A DNA stretch of 64,000 nt from assembly GCA_963661535.1 (NCBI GenBank), contig CAVLCC010000001.1, positions 1 through 64,000 of the forward strand, given 5' to 3'. Positions 44,871 to 53,879 of this stretch are shown in pieces. Numbering within the stretch: the first letter of the stretch is position 1; the number at the start of each line of letters is the position of its first letter. A model generated the notes under the pieces. It was not told the DNA's origin. It saw only the letters and a program-made list of their open reading frames with translations, and searched no databases. The position numbers and the translations under genes were made by a program. This DNA is from CAVLCC01 sp963661535. GTDB taxonomy: Bacteria > Actinomycetota > Coriobacteriia > Coriobacteriales > CADBOM01.

Positions 44871-45188
44871 TGCGCAATGCGTGGAACCGGCGAGCAAATA
44901 TGTGCGATGCACAACATATACGTTTGTTGTATATGCTATATGCTGCACTGCGCATGTCATAAGTCGGTTGTGGATAAAAACGATTGCGAGATAATTTGTT
45001 GGCAAAACTGGGAGTAAACTATTAGGACATAGATTAAAGATTGCAAATAAACATTAGTTCATGTAAAGCAGGTAGCCGCAACGAGCTAACCGTAGCGAGT
45101 TGCTATAGTAGGCAAGCTACAACAGACAGCAAAAGCAGGCTACACTAGGCTGAATATAACAGCTAACCACAACAGAGAGGGATTGAAC
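44871..45188. other. Intergenic region before the hyp operon
   Basis: The left part (44868-44957) is a nested imperfect inverted repeat. Outer arms ATGCGCAATGC / GCACTGCGCAT match at 10 of 11 pairs, with an inner stem CATATAC / GTATATG. It may end the ATPase transcript. The right part holds no clear promoter; TTGTTG (about 44997) and TATTAG (about 45020) are a weak pair. The stretch 45070-45150 has loosely repeated GCAAGCTAC/GTAGC-type words without a recognisable structure. Confidence 0.4.
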
Positions 45189-45443
45189 ATGTGCAGCAAC
45201 GGAGTAAACACAAATCAACTAAAAGATACAATTCAACAAATTGATGAGGCCATAGCACTCAATCGCAGATGGACTCACCGCATGTATCATCTTGCTAGTG
45301 ATGGTTCGATGCCCAAAACCGCAGAAAAGCTCGAAGAAGTTCAGCGCATGCTCGATGATGTAAGAGCACTTCTTGACGAAGCAAGAGACTCAGTGGACTC
45401 AGATGACAGCAACATCGCAGGCGTTAGTGTAGAGTTAGTATAG
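45189..45443 (+). CDS. Small helical protein preceding hypF
   Basis: The 84-residue protein beginning MCSNGVNTNQ is predicted helical and probably coiled-coil (EKLEEVQRMLDDVRALLDEA). It has no known motif. GAGAGGG seven bases before the ATG supports this start over an in-frame TTG six bases earlier. It lies 18 bp before hypF, so it is probably co-transcribed with the hydrogenase maturation genes. I do not recognise its family; a role in hydrogenase maturation would be a guess from position. Confidence 0.6.
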   Translation: MCSNGVNTNQLKDTIQQIDEAIALNRRWTHRMYHLASDGSMPKTAEKLEEVQRMLDDVRALLDEARDSVDSDDSNIAGVSVELV

Positions 45444-45461
45444 AGCCGCAATCAATCAGCT

Positions 45462-48062
45462 GTGCTACGCTGCATAAACATACATGTTTTGGGCACCGTG
45501 CAAGGCGTGGGTTTTCGCCCATTTGTATACCGCATTGCAAAGCAAAATCTTATGTGCGGTTGGGTTCTAAACTCATGCGACGGAGTTCATATTCATGTTG
45601 AGGGTGATGACAATCTAGTAGAGTGCTTTTTATATGACCTTGAGTCTAAAGCTCCAGTAGCTTCTAATATTGTGGCTATTGATATTAGCGAAGCTCCTTT
45701 TGAGGACTGCAAAGGTTTTGAAATTAGAGAGTCTGAGCATAAAGACGACGAGGGCAAAGCGGCAAAAAAGCGAACTCGAATTTCTCCCGACTTAGCCACA
45801 TGCCCCGATTGCTTGCGCGAACTTTTTACCACAGAAGATAGGCGCTATCACTATCCTTTTATTAACTGCACAAATTGTGGGCCAAGATTTACGATTATCA
45901 ATCAACTTCCTTATGACAGACCCGCTACATCGATGCGTGAGTTTGAGATGTGTCCTCAGTGCTCAAGCGAATACAAAAATCCAGCAGATAGACGCTTTCA
46001 TGCGCAGCCCGATGCATGTTTTGAATGCGGACCTACGCTAAGTTTGCGCGTAGGTGAACAGGTCAAAGTTGGCTCAGATCGCGCAAAATCTGATGAAATT
46101 CTTGGCGCAGTAGCGAACATGTTAGTAGATGGAAAAATCGTGGCAATAAAGGGATTGGGGGGCTACCATCTAGCATGTGATGCAACTAACGAGGATGCAG
46201 TTAGTGCCCTGCGAGCAAGAAAGCATCGCTATGGAAAGCCGCTGGCCATTATGGTTAGAGATGTGAAGTGTGCGCGACGCTATTGCAAAGTCAATGACGT
46301 AGAGCGTGAGCTTCTTGAAAGTTCATCGTCTCCTATAGTTTTATTGGAAAGACTGGGAGTTGAGGGGGAAGTTGCTAACAAGGACGGATTTGCGGTTAAT
46401 GATGTTGTAGCTGACGCAGCTGTTGATGTTGCAGATGTTGATGCTGCTAACAAAACATCCGATGTAACCATTGATAACACCAATCTCCACCAATGCATTT
46501 CTCAAATTGCACCCAGCGTGGCGGGAACTTTGCACGAGCTTGGAGTTGTTTTGCCATACACACCAGTGCAACATTTGCTGATGAACTTGATTGATTTTCC
46601 GCTTGTTATGACTTCTGGAAACTTTACAGAGGAGCCCATAGTTTCTAAAAACAATGATGCACACAAGCTTCTTGGCAATGTTGCTGACGCATTTTTAGAC
46701 AACAACCGAGAAATCATTTCTCGCTATGACGACTCTGTTGTTAGAGTGGTTGATGAATATATTCAGTTTGTTCGCCGCGCTCGTGGGTATGCACCGGCTC
46801 CACTGCCTTTTCCAAATTTTATGGAGGTGCAAGATAAAATCCACCCCTCCCTTTTGGCAACAGGTCCTCAACAAAAAAATACATTTGCACTGCTATCTGG
46901 AGACATGCTTAATAGCAAACCGGAAGCACTTGTATCCCAGCATATAGGCGACCTCGAAAATGTTGAGACCCTAGACAGCTGGCAAGCCACACTTGAACTT
47001 TATAAGCGCATGTTTGATATTGAGCCTTCCATAAATGTTTGCGATATGCATCCAGAATATATGACCACTAAGTGGGCGGCATCGCAAGCAACTGAGTATA
47101 TGCAAGTTCAACACCACCACGCACATATTGCAGCAACGCTTGCAGAAAATATTGCTGCTAAAAAAGTTGAAGCCCACACGCAAGTTATTGGAATTGCACT
47201 AGATGGCACTGGATATGGAACTGATGGCACAATTTGGGGCGGCGAAATAATGATTTGCAACTGCTCTAATTTTGAACGTGTAGCACATTTGCAAACTCAA
47301 ACTATTGTGGGCTCTGAGCAGGCAATCAAGCATCCATCGAGGCTTGCACTGGCACTTCTGCAACGCGATGAGCTGCTAGAACACCCAGGTGCTATCAAGC
47401 TTCTAAATTCAATTGGAAGCGAGCAAACCTCGTTGCTATTGCAAATGCAAGAGCAAAATATAAATTGTATTCAAACGTCGTCGGCGGGTAGATTTTTAGA
47501 TGCAATGAGCGCTCTTTTGGGGATTTGTTTAGATGCATCTTTTGATGGAGAAGCTCCCATGCTTTTGGAGGGTGCAGCATACGATCCAAAGACTGGAGAG
47601 TTTGTGTTTGACCCAGATTCGGACGAGGCTTTAAAGCGATATTTGTGCGATGATTGGAATGTTGGCAGTTTTGGATTTGGCGACTTAGATCCATGCAAAA
47701 TTATCCACACCACTCCTATAGTTAAAGCGGTGCTTGATGACATAGAAAGCAACGTTGGCACGTCAATAATATCGTTGCGCATTCACCGTGCGCTCGCCTA
47801 TAGTATCGCACAAACATGCGTACAAATACGCGAGAAGCACAAGCACAACCACAAACAAGCCCACAAATACTCAAACGAACTAACCACGGTTGCACTTTCT
47901 GGAGGCGTATTTATGAATCGCATTTTGCTTAAATTCACGCTAGGCGAGCTCACTAAGTCCGGTTTTGAGGTTTTGCAGCCAAGAGAGCTCCCGCCCAACG
48001 ACGGCTGCATATCATACGGACAGCTCGCTGTGGCTGCCGCGCGTCTATCACAACTACTATAA
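45462..48062 (+). CDS. hypF: Carbamoyltransferase HypF (NiFe hydrogenase maturation)
   Basis: HypF activates carbamoyl phosphate and passes the carbamoyl group to HypE for synthesis of the cyanide ligands of [NiFe] hydrogenase. Domains in order: acylphosphatase (~1-95, GTVQGVGFRPFVYR), two zinc-finger-like units (CPDCLRE...CTNCGP and CPQCSSE...CFECGP), YrdC-like (~215-400, AIKGLGGYHLACDA, KPLAIMVRD) and a Kae1-like C-terminal domain (HHAHIAATLAEN, GIALDGTGYGTDG). At 866 residues it is ~100 longer than usual, partly from a Val/Asp/Asn-rich insert coded near 46370-46490. The start is GTG with a weak ribosome site; no alternative exists downstream of the previous stop. Confidence 0.95.
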   Translation: MLRCINIHVLGTVQGVGFRPFVYRIAKQNLMCGWVLNSCDGVHIHVEGDDNLVECFLYDLESKAPVASNIVAIDISEAPFEDCKGFEIRESEHKDDEGKAAKKRTRISPDLATCPDCLRELFTTEDRRYHYPFINCTNCGPRFTIINQLPYDRPATSMREFEMCPQCSSEYKNPADRRFHAQPDACFECGPTLSLRVGEQVKVGSDRAKSDEILGAVANMLVDGKIVAIKGLGGYHLACDATNEDAVSALRARKHRYGKPLAIMVRDVKCARRYCKVNDVERELLESSSSPIVLLERLGVEGEVANKDGFAVNDVVADAAVDVADVDAANKTSDVTIDNTNLHQCISQIAPSVAGTLHELGVVLPYTPVQHLLMNLIDFPLVMTSGNFTEEPIVSKNNDAHKLLGNVADAFLDNNREIISRYDDSVVRVVDEYIQFVRRARGYAPAPLPFPNFMEVQDKIHPSLLATGPQQKNTFALLSGDMLNSKPEALVSQHIGDLENVETLDSWQATLELYKRMFDIEPSINVCDMHPEYMTTKWAASQATEYMQVQHHHAHIAATLAENIAAKKVEAHTQVIGIALDGTGYGTDGTIWGGEIMICNCSNFERVAHLQTQTIVGSEQAIKHPSRLALALLQRDELLEHPGAIKLLNSIGSEQTSLLLQMQEQNINCIQTSSAGRFLDAMSALLGICLDASFDGEAPMLLEGAAYDPKTGEFVFDPDSDEALKRYLCDDWNVGSFGFGDLDPCKIIHTTPIVKAVLDDIESNVGTSIISLRIHRALAYSIAQTCVQIREKHKHNHKQAHKYSNELTTVALSGGVFMNRILLKFTLGELTKSGFEVLQPRELPPNDGCISYGQLAVAAARLSQLL

Positions 48063-48090
48063 TTTAGCAAAGCAATTGCAGGAGGTTTAT

Positions 48091-48399
48091 ATGTGTTTAG
48101 CTATACCAGGCAAAATAGTTGGCATCGATGAGGGTAATCTCGCTAGCGTTGACATCATGGGAATTGAGCGTCAGACTTCGCTCGATTTGGTTCCCGATGC
48201 AAAAATTGGAGACTACGTGCTTGTGCACGCTGGGTTTGCTATAGAAATTATTCCCGAAGATAGCGTTGCGGAGTCTTTGGATTTAATTTCGGAGCTAATG
48301 GATGCAGCAGGTGTTGATGAGATAGGCGAACTAACAAACGCAAGTGTCACAAACACCGCCACCACAGCAAACACCAGCACCACAAAGGTCGGGGTCTAA
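48091..48399 (+). CDS. hypC: Hydrogenase maturation chaperone HypC
   Basis: The 102-residue HypC/HybG-family chaperone begins MCLAIPGKIV. The conserved Cys2 binds the iron intermediate together with HypD. AGGAGG lies before the ATG at 48091; the frame is open upstream, but only this start gives the family N-terminus. Typical HypC has 75-90 residues. The extra part is a Thr/Asn/Ala-rich tail. It lies 28 bp after hypF and ends directly against the hypD start. Confidence 0.94.
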   Translation: MCLAIPGKIVGIDEGNLASVDIMGIERQTSLDLVPDAKIGDYVLVHAGFAIEIIPEDSVAESLDLISELMDAAGVDEIGELTNASVTNTATTANTSTTKVGV

Positions 48400-49503
48400 A
48401 TGAACATGAACCTCGATCTTTTTAAAGACCCTAAGCTCGCAAAATCTCTGCTTGAATCTATACGAGCTGCCAAAGTTGGTAACGTAAATTTAATGGAGGT
48501 CTGCGGCACTCATACCATGGCAATAGCTCGAGGGGGGCTGCGCAGTGTTCTCCCCCCAAACGTGCACTTGCTGTCGGGTCCTGGGTGTCCTGTGTGTGTA
48601 ACTTGCAACCGTGATATAGATACTGTGATTGCACTTTCTAAAATGGAGCAGGTTACCATCACAACATTTGGAGATATGATTCGCGTGCCTGGATCCACAA
48701 CAACACTGCAAGAACAAAAGGCTCAAGGCGCAGATGTTCGAGTTGTATATTCGCCGCTAGATGCCCTAAAAATTGCACAAGATGAGCCTAAGCGAGAAGT
48801 TGTTTTTATTGGAGTTGGATTTGAAACAACAGCCCCTCTAGTTGCAGCAACAATTAAGCGAGCCCACAAAGAGGCTTTGACTAACTTTTCGGTTTTTTGT
48901 GCACACAAAAATGTTCCTCACGTTCTAGAAGTGCTCGTAAACGATCCAGAAGTTGCAATTGATGCATTTATTTTGCCAGGACATGTATCCACAATTATTG
49001 GAACTGAGCCATATGCATTTTTGGCTGATAAATATGATGTTCCAGGCGTGGTTACTGGATTTGAGACTGTAGACGTGCTAGAAGGAATTGCAATGCTTGT
49101 TAGACAGCTTGAGGCAAAAGATGCTGCAAAACAAACTGCAAAGATAGAAATCGCTTATTCGCGTGGCACGCAAGCTCTAGGAAATCCAACCGCTGTTGCA
49201 GCTATCAACGAAGTATTTGAAGAATGTGACGCACAGTGGCGCGGACTTGGTACAATACCTCAATCTGGATATCGCATTCGCAAAGAGTTCGCAAACTTTG
49301 ATGCAGCCGCTAAGTTCTCTCCACAACCTGAACCTACTATAGAACCCAAAGGCTGCAAATGTGCCGATATTTTGCGAGGAATTCTAAGACCTAGCCAATG
49401 TGCGCTTTTTGGCAAAGTATGCACGCCTCAAAAGCCGGTGGGGCCATGTATGGTTTCGTCAGAGGGTAGCTGCGCTGCATTTTATAAATATCAAATCAAG
49501 TAA
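48400..49503 (+). CDS. hypD: Hydrogenase maturation protein HypD
   Basis: The 367-residue iron-sulfur protein is the scaffold on which the Fe(CN)2CO unit is assembled with HypC and HypE. Signature motifs are visible: MEVCGTHTMAIAR near residue 32, LLSGPGCPVCVT near 57, GFETTAP near 145, and a cysteine-rich C-terminus (GCKCADILRGILRPSQC ... CTPQKPVGPCMVSSEGSCAA). The ATG directly follows the hypC stop, so the two are translationally coupled. Confidence 0.96.
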   Translation: MNMNLDLFKDPKLAKSLLESIRAAKVGNVNLMEVCGTHTMAIARGGLRSVLPPNVHLLSGPGCPVCVTCNRDIDTVIALSKMEQVTITTFGDMIRVPGSTTTLQEQKAQGADVRVVYSPLDALKIAQDEPKREVVFIGVGFETTAPLVAATIKRAHKEALTNFSVFCAHKNVPHVLEVLVNDPEVAIDAFILPGHVSTIIGTEPYAFLADKYDVPGVVTGFETVDVLEGIAMLVRQLEAKDAAKQTAKIEIAYSRGTQALGNPTAVAAINEVFEECDAQWRGLGTIPQSGYRIRKEFANFDAAAKFSPQPEPTIEPKGCKCADILRGILRPSQCALFGKVCTPQKPVGPCMVSSEGSCAAFYKYQIK

Positions 49504-49565
49504 GTTTTTTGGGGGTTTGGTTAGACCTCAAAATCTAAAAACATAAAGTCTAAAAAGGAGTCGAA

Positions 49566-50663
49566 ATGGCAGAAGATATAGTGATGATGTCGCACGGTAG
49601 CGGCGGACTTATGATGAAACAAATCATTGACGATGTGTTTTTGCAAGAATTTGACTCCAATCCAGATGAGCAAGGCGATGACGCATTTACGGCGCAGTTA
49701 ACGCTTGAACCGGGCAGCAGAATTGCAATGTCGACCGACACTTTTGTTGTTACTCCTAGGTTTTTTCCGGGCGGAAACATTGGACGTCTAGCAGTATGCG
49801 GAACTGTTAATGATGTGGCCACATCGGGTGCAGAGGTTTTGTATTTATCGTGCGGATTTGTGCTTGAAGAGGGACTTGCGCTAAGCGAGCTAAGAGAAAT
49901 TTGCGCCACAATGGCTCAAACCGCACGCGAAGCCGGAGTGCGCATCGTAACAGGAGACACCAAAGTTGTAGAGAAAGGCTCGTGTGACGGGCTATATATA
50001 AATACTGCAGGATTTGGTGTCATAAGAAGTAGCTGTGCTGGCGAAGAAAATGCATATGCAAACCATGATGGGGGCAATAGCGCAGACAACAATGTCAACT
50101 ACTCGCCTCTGTCGGGTCGCAACTGCAAACCGGGGGATAAAATCCTAGTATCTGGAAACCTAGGAGATCATGGAATTGCAATTATCTCAACACGCAAGGG
50201 CTTAAATTTTCAAACGCAAGTTGAGTCAGATGCAGCACCCCTAAACCATATGATTGCCGCTGTCTTAAAAGCTGCGCCAAAAACTCGCTGTTTTAGGGAT
50301 CCAACACGTGGTGGCTTGGCATCTACGCTCAATGAATTTGCATCTCAAAGTGACACTCAGCTTGTGGTGCATGAGTCGAGCGTACCTGTTGCTAAGCAGG
50401 TTCAAGGGTGTTGCGAAATGCTAGGCTATGATGTGTTCCAAGTTGCAAACGAAGGAAAACTTGTGGCTATTGTTCCTGACGATGAGGCTGATGCAGCGCT
50501 CAGTGCTATGCAAGCACAAAAATATGGCGAAAATGCGGCAATAATTGGAGAAGTGACAGCTTGCGAAAATGGTTGCAATCCTCGAGTGCTGGTGGAGTCT
50601 GACTTTGGATCGCATCGCATTATGGACATGCTTGTAGGCGAACAACTTCCCCGCATTTGCTAG
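49566..50663 (+). CDS. hypE: Hydrogenase maturation protein HypE
   Basis: The 365-residue PurM-like ATPase dehydrates the thiocarbamoyl group placed on its C-terminal cysteine to a thiocyanate. The diagnostic PRIC C-terminus is intact. The N-terminus has SHGSGG and the middle has FRDPTRGGLASTLNE. An Asn-rich insert (ENAYANHDGGNSADNN) interrupts the region before CKPGDKILVSG and is not typical. AAAGGAG supports the start. It closes the hyp operon, 62 bp after hypD. hypA and hypB, needed for nickel insertion, are not in the window, nor are hydrogenase structural genes. Confidence 0.95.
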   Translation: MAEDIVMMSHGSGGLMMKQIIDDVFLQEFDSNPDEQGDDAFTAQLTLEPGSRIAMSTDTFVVTPRFFPGGNIGRLAVCGTVNDVATSGAEVLYLSCGFVLEEGLALSELREICATMAQTAREAGVRIVTGDTKVVEKGSCDGLYINTAGFGVIRSSCAGEENAYANHDGGNSADNNVNYSPLSGRNCKPGDKILVSGNLGDHGIAIISTRKGLNFQTQVESDAAPLNHMIAAVLKAAPKTRCFRDPTRGGLASTLNEFASQSDTQLVVHESSVPVAKQVQGCCEMLGYDVFQVANEGKLVAIVPDDEADAALSAMQAQKYGENAAIIGEVTACENGCNPRVLVESDFGSHRIMDMLVGEQLPRIC

Positions 50664-50870
50664 CCTAATACACATTGTGAGGGTGATGTGCATACACGCT
50701 GCGCGTGGCGATAACCTGCACCACGCACCTGAACACGCACCCGCATGCGCACAAAACACATCGGCGTTCTCGTATCCTCACACTTTGCAAATCTGCGTTA
50801 TTTTGTAAAGAGTTATTTTTGACTCTAGTCTATGGGTCTTAGCTTAAGCAAAAAATCAAAAGGAGACAAA

Positions 50871-52256
50871 ATGGCATCAAAAGTAGATCCGTATAAAATT
50901 TATCTATCTGAAAGTGAACTTCCTACTCACTATTACAACGTTAGAGCGGACATGAAAACAGATCACCGTCCGATTTTAAACCCTGCAACTCTAAAGCCAG
51001 TATCCGTGGCAGATCTTGAGCCTGTATTTTGCACCGAACTTGCCAAGCAAGAACTAAATGATACAGACCAATATATCGAAATTCCAGAAGAGGTTAGAAA
51101 TTTCTATAAGATGTATCGCCCAGGTCCATTGGTAAGGGCTAAATATTTGGAGGAGTTGCTCGATACGCCTGCTAAGATCTACTACAAATTTGAGGGCAAC
51201 AATACTTCTGGAAGCCACAAGCTAAACTCTGCAATTGCTCAAGCTTACTACGCTAAGGAGCAGGGGCTAAAGGGGGTAACAACAGAAACTGGAGCCGGCC
51301 AGTGGGGCACTGCTCTTTCAATGGCTTGCGGATACTTTGGCATTGACTGCAAAGTCTTTATGGTGAGATGTTCCTATGAACAAAAGCCATTTAGAAAATC
51401 TGTTATGAGAGTTTATGGAGCAGATATTGTAGCCTCTCCATCTGATACCACACAGATAGGTCGCAAAATCCTAGATCAGTTTGAGGATCACTCGGGTAGT
51501 CTTGGAACCGCAATTTCAGAAGCAGTTGAAGTAGCTGTTTCGAGCGATGGATATAAGTATGTACTCGGTTCTGTCCTAAATCAGGTTTTATTGCATCAGT
51601 CGATTATTGGTCAAGAGGCCAAAACAGCGCTTGAGAAGGTTGACGAGTATCCTGATATTGTAATTGGTTGCGCGGGCGGAGGCTCCAATCTTGGAGGTCT
51701 GATGTCGGAGTTTGTGCACGACAAACTAACCGGAAAGGCAAACCCCCACTTTATAGCTGTAGAGCCTGCTAGTTGCCCATCTCTTACTCGTGGACGTTTT
51801 GCATACGACTTCTGCGATGCTGGGCAAATCACTCCCCTTGCAAAAATGTATACACTTGGCAATGGTTTTATGCCTAGTCCAAACCATGCGGGCGGCTTGC
51901 GCTACCACGGTATGAGCCCAATTTTGTCTCAGCTTTATCACGATGGCATTTTGGACGAGGCTCGTGCAGTTGAACAAACAAGTGTGTTTGAGGCTGCTGT
52001 TCAATTTGCTCGTGTGGAGGGAAATCTTCCAGCTCCTGAAAGCTCACATGCAATTCGAGTTGCAATTGACGAGGCTCTCAAGTGCAAAGAGACCGGTGAA
52101 TCAAAGACAATTTTGTTCGGTCTAACTGGCACTGGATACTTTGATATGTATGCATACCAAGCTTATTTGGATGGTCAAATGGGCGACTACATTCCAACAG
52201 ACGAAGACCTTGAACGTGGATTTGAGACTATCCCGCACCTTGAGGGTATTCAGTAG
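50871..52256 (+). CDS. trpB: Tryptophan synthase beta-like protein (TrpB2 type)
   Basis: The 461-residue PLP enzyme belongs to the TrpB2 branch by its long N-terminal part (YLSESELPTHYYNVRAD) and the SGSHKLNSA motif, whose lysine (about residue 117) binds PLP. GCAGGGSNLGG is the phosphate-binding loop. It joins indole and serine to tryptophan. No trpA or other trp gene is nearby, as is common for TrpB2, so indole salvage is possible. AAAGGAG before 50871 supports this start; the ATG at 50832 lacks a ribosome site. It follows hypE by 207 bp and ends at a terminator. Confidence 0.92.
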   Translation: MASKVDPYKIYLSESELPTHYYNVRADMKTDHRPILNPATLKPVSVADLEPVFCTELAKQELNDTDQYIEIPEEVRNFYKMYRPGPLVRAKYLEELLDTPAKIYYKFEGNNTSGSHKLNSAIAQAYYAKEQGLKGVTTETGAGQWGTALSMACGYFGIDCKVFMVRCSYEQKPFRKSVMRVYGADIVASPSDTTQIGRKILDQFEDHSGSLGTAISEAVEVAVSSDGYKYVLGSVLNQVLLHQSIIGQEAKTALEKVDEYPDIVIGCAGGGSNLGGLMSEFVHDKLTGKANPHFIAVEPASCPSLTRGRFAYDFCDAGQITPLAKMYTLGNGFMPSPNHAGGLRYHGMSPILSQLYHDGILDEARAVEQTSVFEAAVQFARVEGNLPAPESSHAIRVAIDEALKCKETGESKTILFGLTGTGYFDMYAYQAYLDGQMGDYIPTDEDLERGFETIPHLEGIQ

Positions 52257-52312
52257 TAGCAGGAGCTTGAGCTGCTGTGCGGCTTGTGAGCATCACATTT
52301 TACTTTAATAAT

Positions 52313-52344
52313 ATAGGGAAGAGGGTTTTGTCTCTCTTCCCTAT
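52313..52344. terminator. Terminator-like hairpin between trpB2 and hemW
   Basis: ATAGGGAAGAG (52313-52323) pairs perfectly with CTCTTCCCTAT (52334-52344) over 11 bp with a 10-base loop. T-richness follows weakly on both strands. It lies between convergent genes, so it may act in both directions. Confidence 0.65.
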
Positions 52345-52421
52345 TGCTTTGCTAAGTGAAGATTTGCGTGATGCAATATAGCTTTAGGCCGATTTTGATG
52401 ATTGATTTTTGGTAAAGCCCG

Positions 52422-53879
52422 CTATGACCCAGATTCCGTATCCTTAGTATCCTTAACATTCCCAACATTCCAAATTGCCCCAAATAATTCGTTTCCTTCT
52501 AACCAACCTGTTTGCGTTGAAACTAGCCGCGTGTTGGAGGTTTCGGGGGTTTTGCGATGCCTAACACTTGCGTTGTTGTTTGTATCTGCGCTTTCTTGCC
52601 ACTTAGCCAAGCCTTTATCTAAAATTATCTGCTCAGCCTCAATCAATGCTGGGTTAACATTTTGCAAAATTTTAAGTTGTTCGCGTGAAATGCCTCGGGT
52701 TGTTCTCATTTTGAGCATAAAGTCTTCTGCTGCAGATTGTTTGGGAGAAAGTCTTTCGATAAAACATTTGTTGTGTTGCAAACGCGTGCAGTTAGATTGA
52801 GAATCGGTCACATCCATAGAGCCAGCAGAAATGCGTATACGTCCCTCGCTATATTGATAGTTGCAAAAACTGCTACCATCGCAAGTTTGCAAACTTGCAT
52901 CTGTGCCGGTATGTGTGTTTGTATCTGTATTATTAAGTTTGGTTTCGCACTCATCTCCACATACCCCCCAAACTTGCATACATTTACTTACATGTACTTC
53001 ATGGGCATCTGCTGCATCAAACATGCTAGAGGCACCGTATCCAAGTCCTAAGTAAGGAGCGCCCGTCCAATACCCCATATTGTGCTGGCTCACACAACCG
53101 CCCAATGCATAATTAGAAATCTCATATCGCTCAAAAGGTTGCGGCTTAACTGAAGTCAAAAAATCATATGCTAAAAGCATCTCTTCTGCTTGTTTGTCCT
53201 CATCGATATCGGGCAGAAGACCCGCAGCTATCAGATGCTCAAGGGCCGTGTTCTCTTCTATAGCTAGCGGATAGACGCTAACATGATTTATACCCAAAGA
53301 TATTACATCTTGCAAAGATTTAAGCGTGCTTGCACTGCGGAGCGTCATCTGACTTTTGCTGCTGTGCACCTCATCCATAATTCCACAAATAATATCTGCC
53401 GAAACGTTTTTAGTGTACAAACGTGCAATCTTTAGTGCATCTAAAGCTTGAGATGAACTGTGGACTCTACCCAATAGTTGCAGCACCTCATCATCTGTGC
53501 TTTGAACTCCTATCGAGAACCGGTTAACCCCTCGTTTCGTTGCACAAGCAGCAATGTCTTTGCTAAAAGAGTCGGGGTTTGCTTCCATGGTAAACTCACG
53601 CACTTGTTCTAAGTCAATGTTTGCCGCTATAGCATCCAACAAGCAACACAACCTAGACATCCCAATATAACTTGGAGTACCCCCACCTATATATATTGTG
53701 CGTATAGATTTGAGAAGATTTGCCCTGCTAGCAAGTTCAAGAGAGTTAATAAGCTGGTCTATATAGCTATCGATTATAGGAGAGCTGTACAAAACAGCAT
53801 TTGTTGAAAAGTCGCAGTAGGCACATCTCTTAACGCAAAATGGAATATGAATATAGAGACCTAAAAATGGTTGCTTCAT
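52422..53879 (-). CDS. hemW: Radical SAM heme chaperone HemW-like
   Basis: The 485-residue protein has the radical-SAM cysteines Cys15, Cys19 and Cys22 (CVKRCAYC) close to the N-terminus and YIGGGTPS further on, typical of HemW, formerly called an oxygen-independent coproporphyrinogen oxidase homologue. HemW inserts heme into targets or serves as a heme chaperone. It is about 100 residues longer than usual because of a Thr/Asn/Ser/Cys-rich insert in the C-terminal half (DNA ~52800-53000). The start at 53879 overlaps the dusB stop as ATGA with AGGA upstream. It is the third gene of lepA-dusB-hemW. Confidence 0.9.
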   Translation of the reverse strand: MKQPFLGLYIHIPFCVKRCAYCDFSTNAVLYSSPIIDSYIDQLINSLELASRANLLKSIRTIYIGGGTPSYIGMSRLCCLLDAIAANIDLEQVREFTMEANPDSFSKDIAACATKRGVNRFSIGVQSTDDEVLQLLGRVHSSSQALDALKIARLYTKNVSADIICGIMDEVHSSKSQMTLRSASTLKSLQDVISLGINHVSVYPLAIEENTALEHLIAAGLLPDIDEDKQAEEMLLAYDFLTSVKPQPFERYEISNYALGGCVSQHNMGYWTGAPYLGLGYGASSMFDAADAHEVHVSKCMQVWGVCGDECETKLNNTDTNTHTGTDASLQTCDGSSFCNYQYSEGRIRISAGSMDVTDSQSNCTRLQHNKCFIERLSPKQSAAEDFMLKMRTTRGISREQLKILQNVNPALIEAEQIILDKGLAKWQESADTNNNASVRHRKTPETSNTRLVSTQTGWLEGNELFGAIWNVGNVKDTKDTESGS

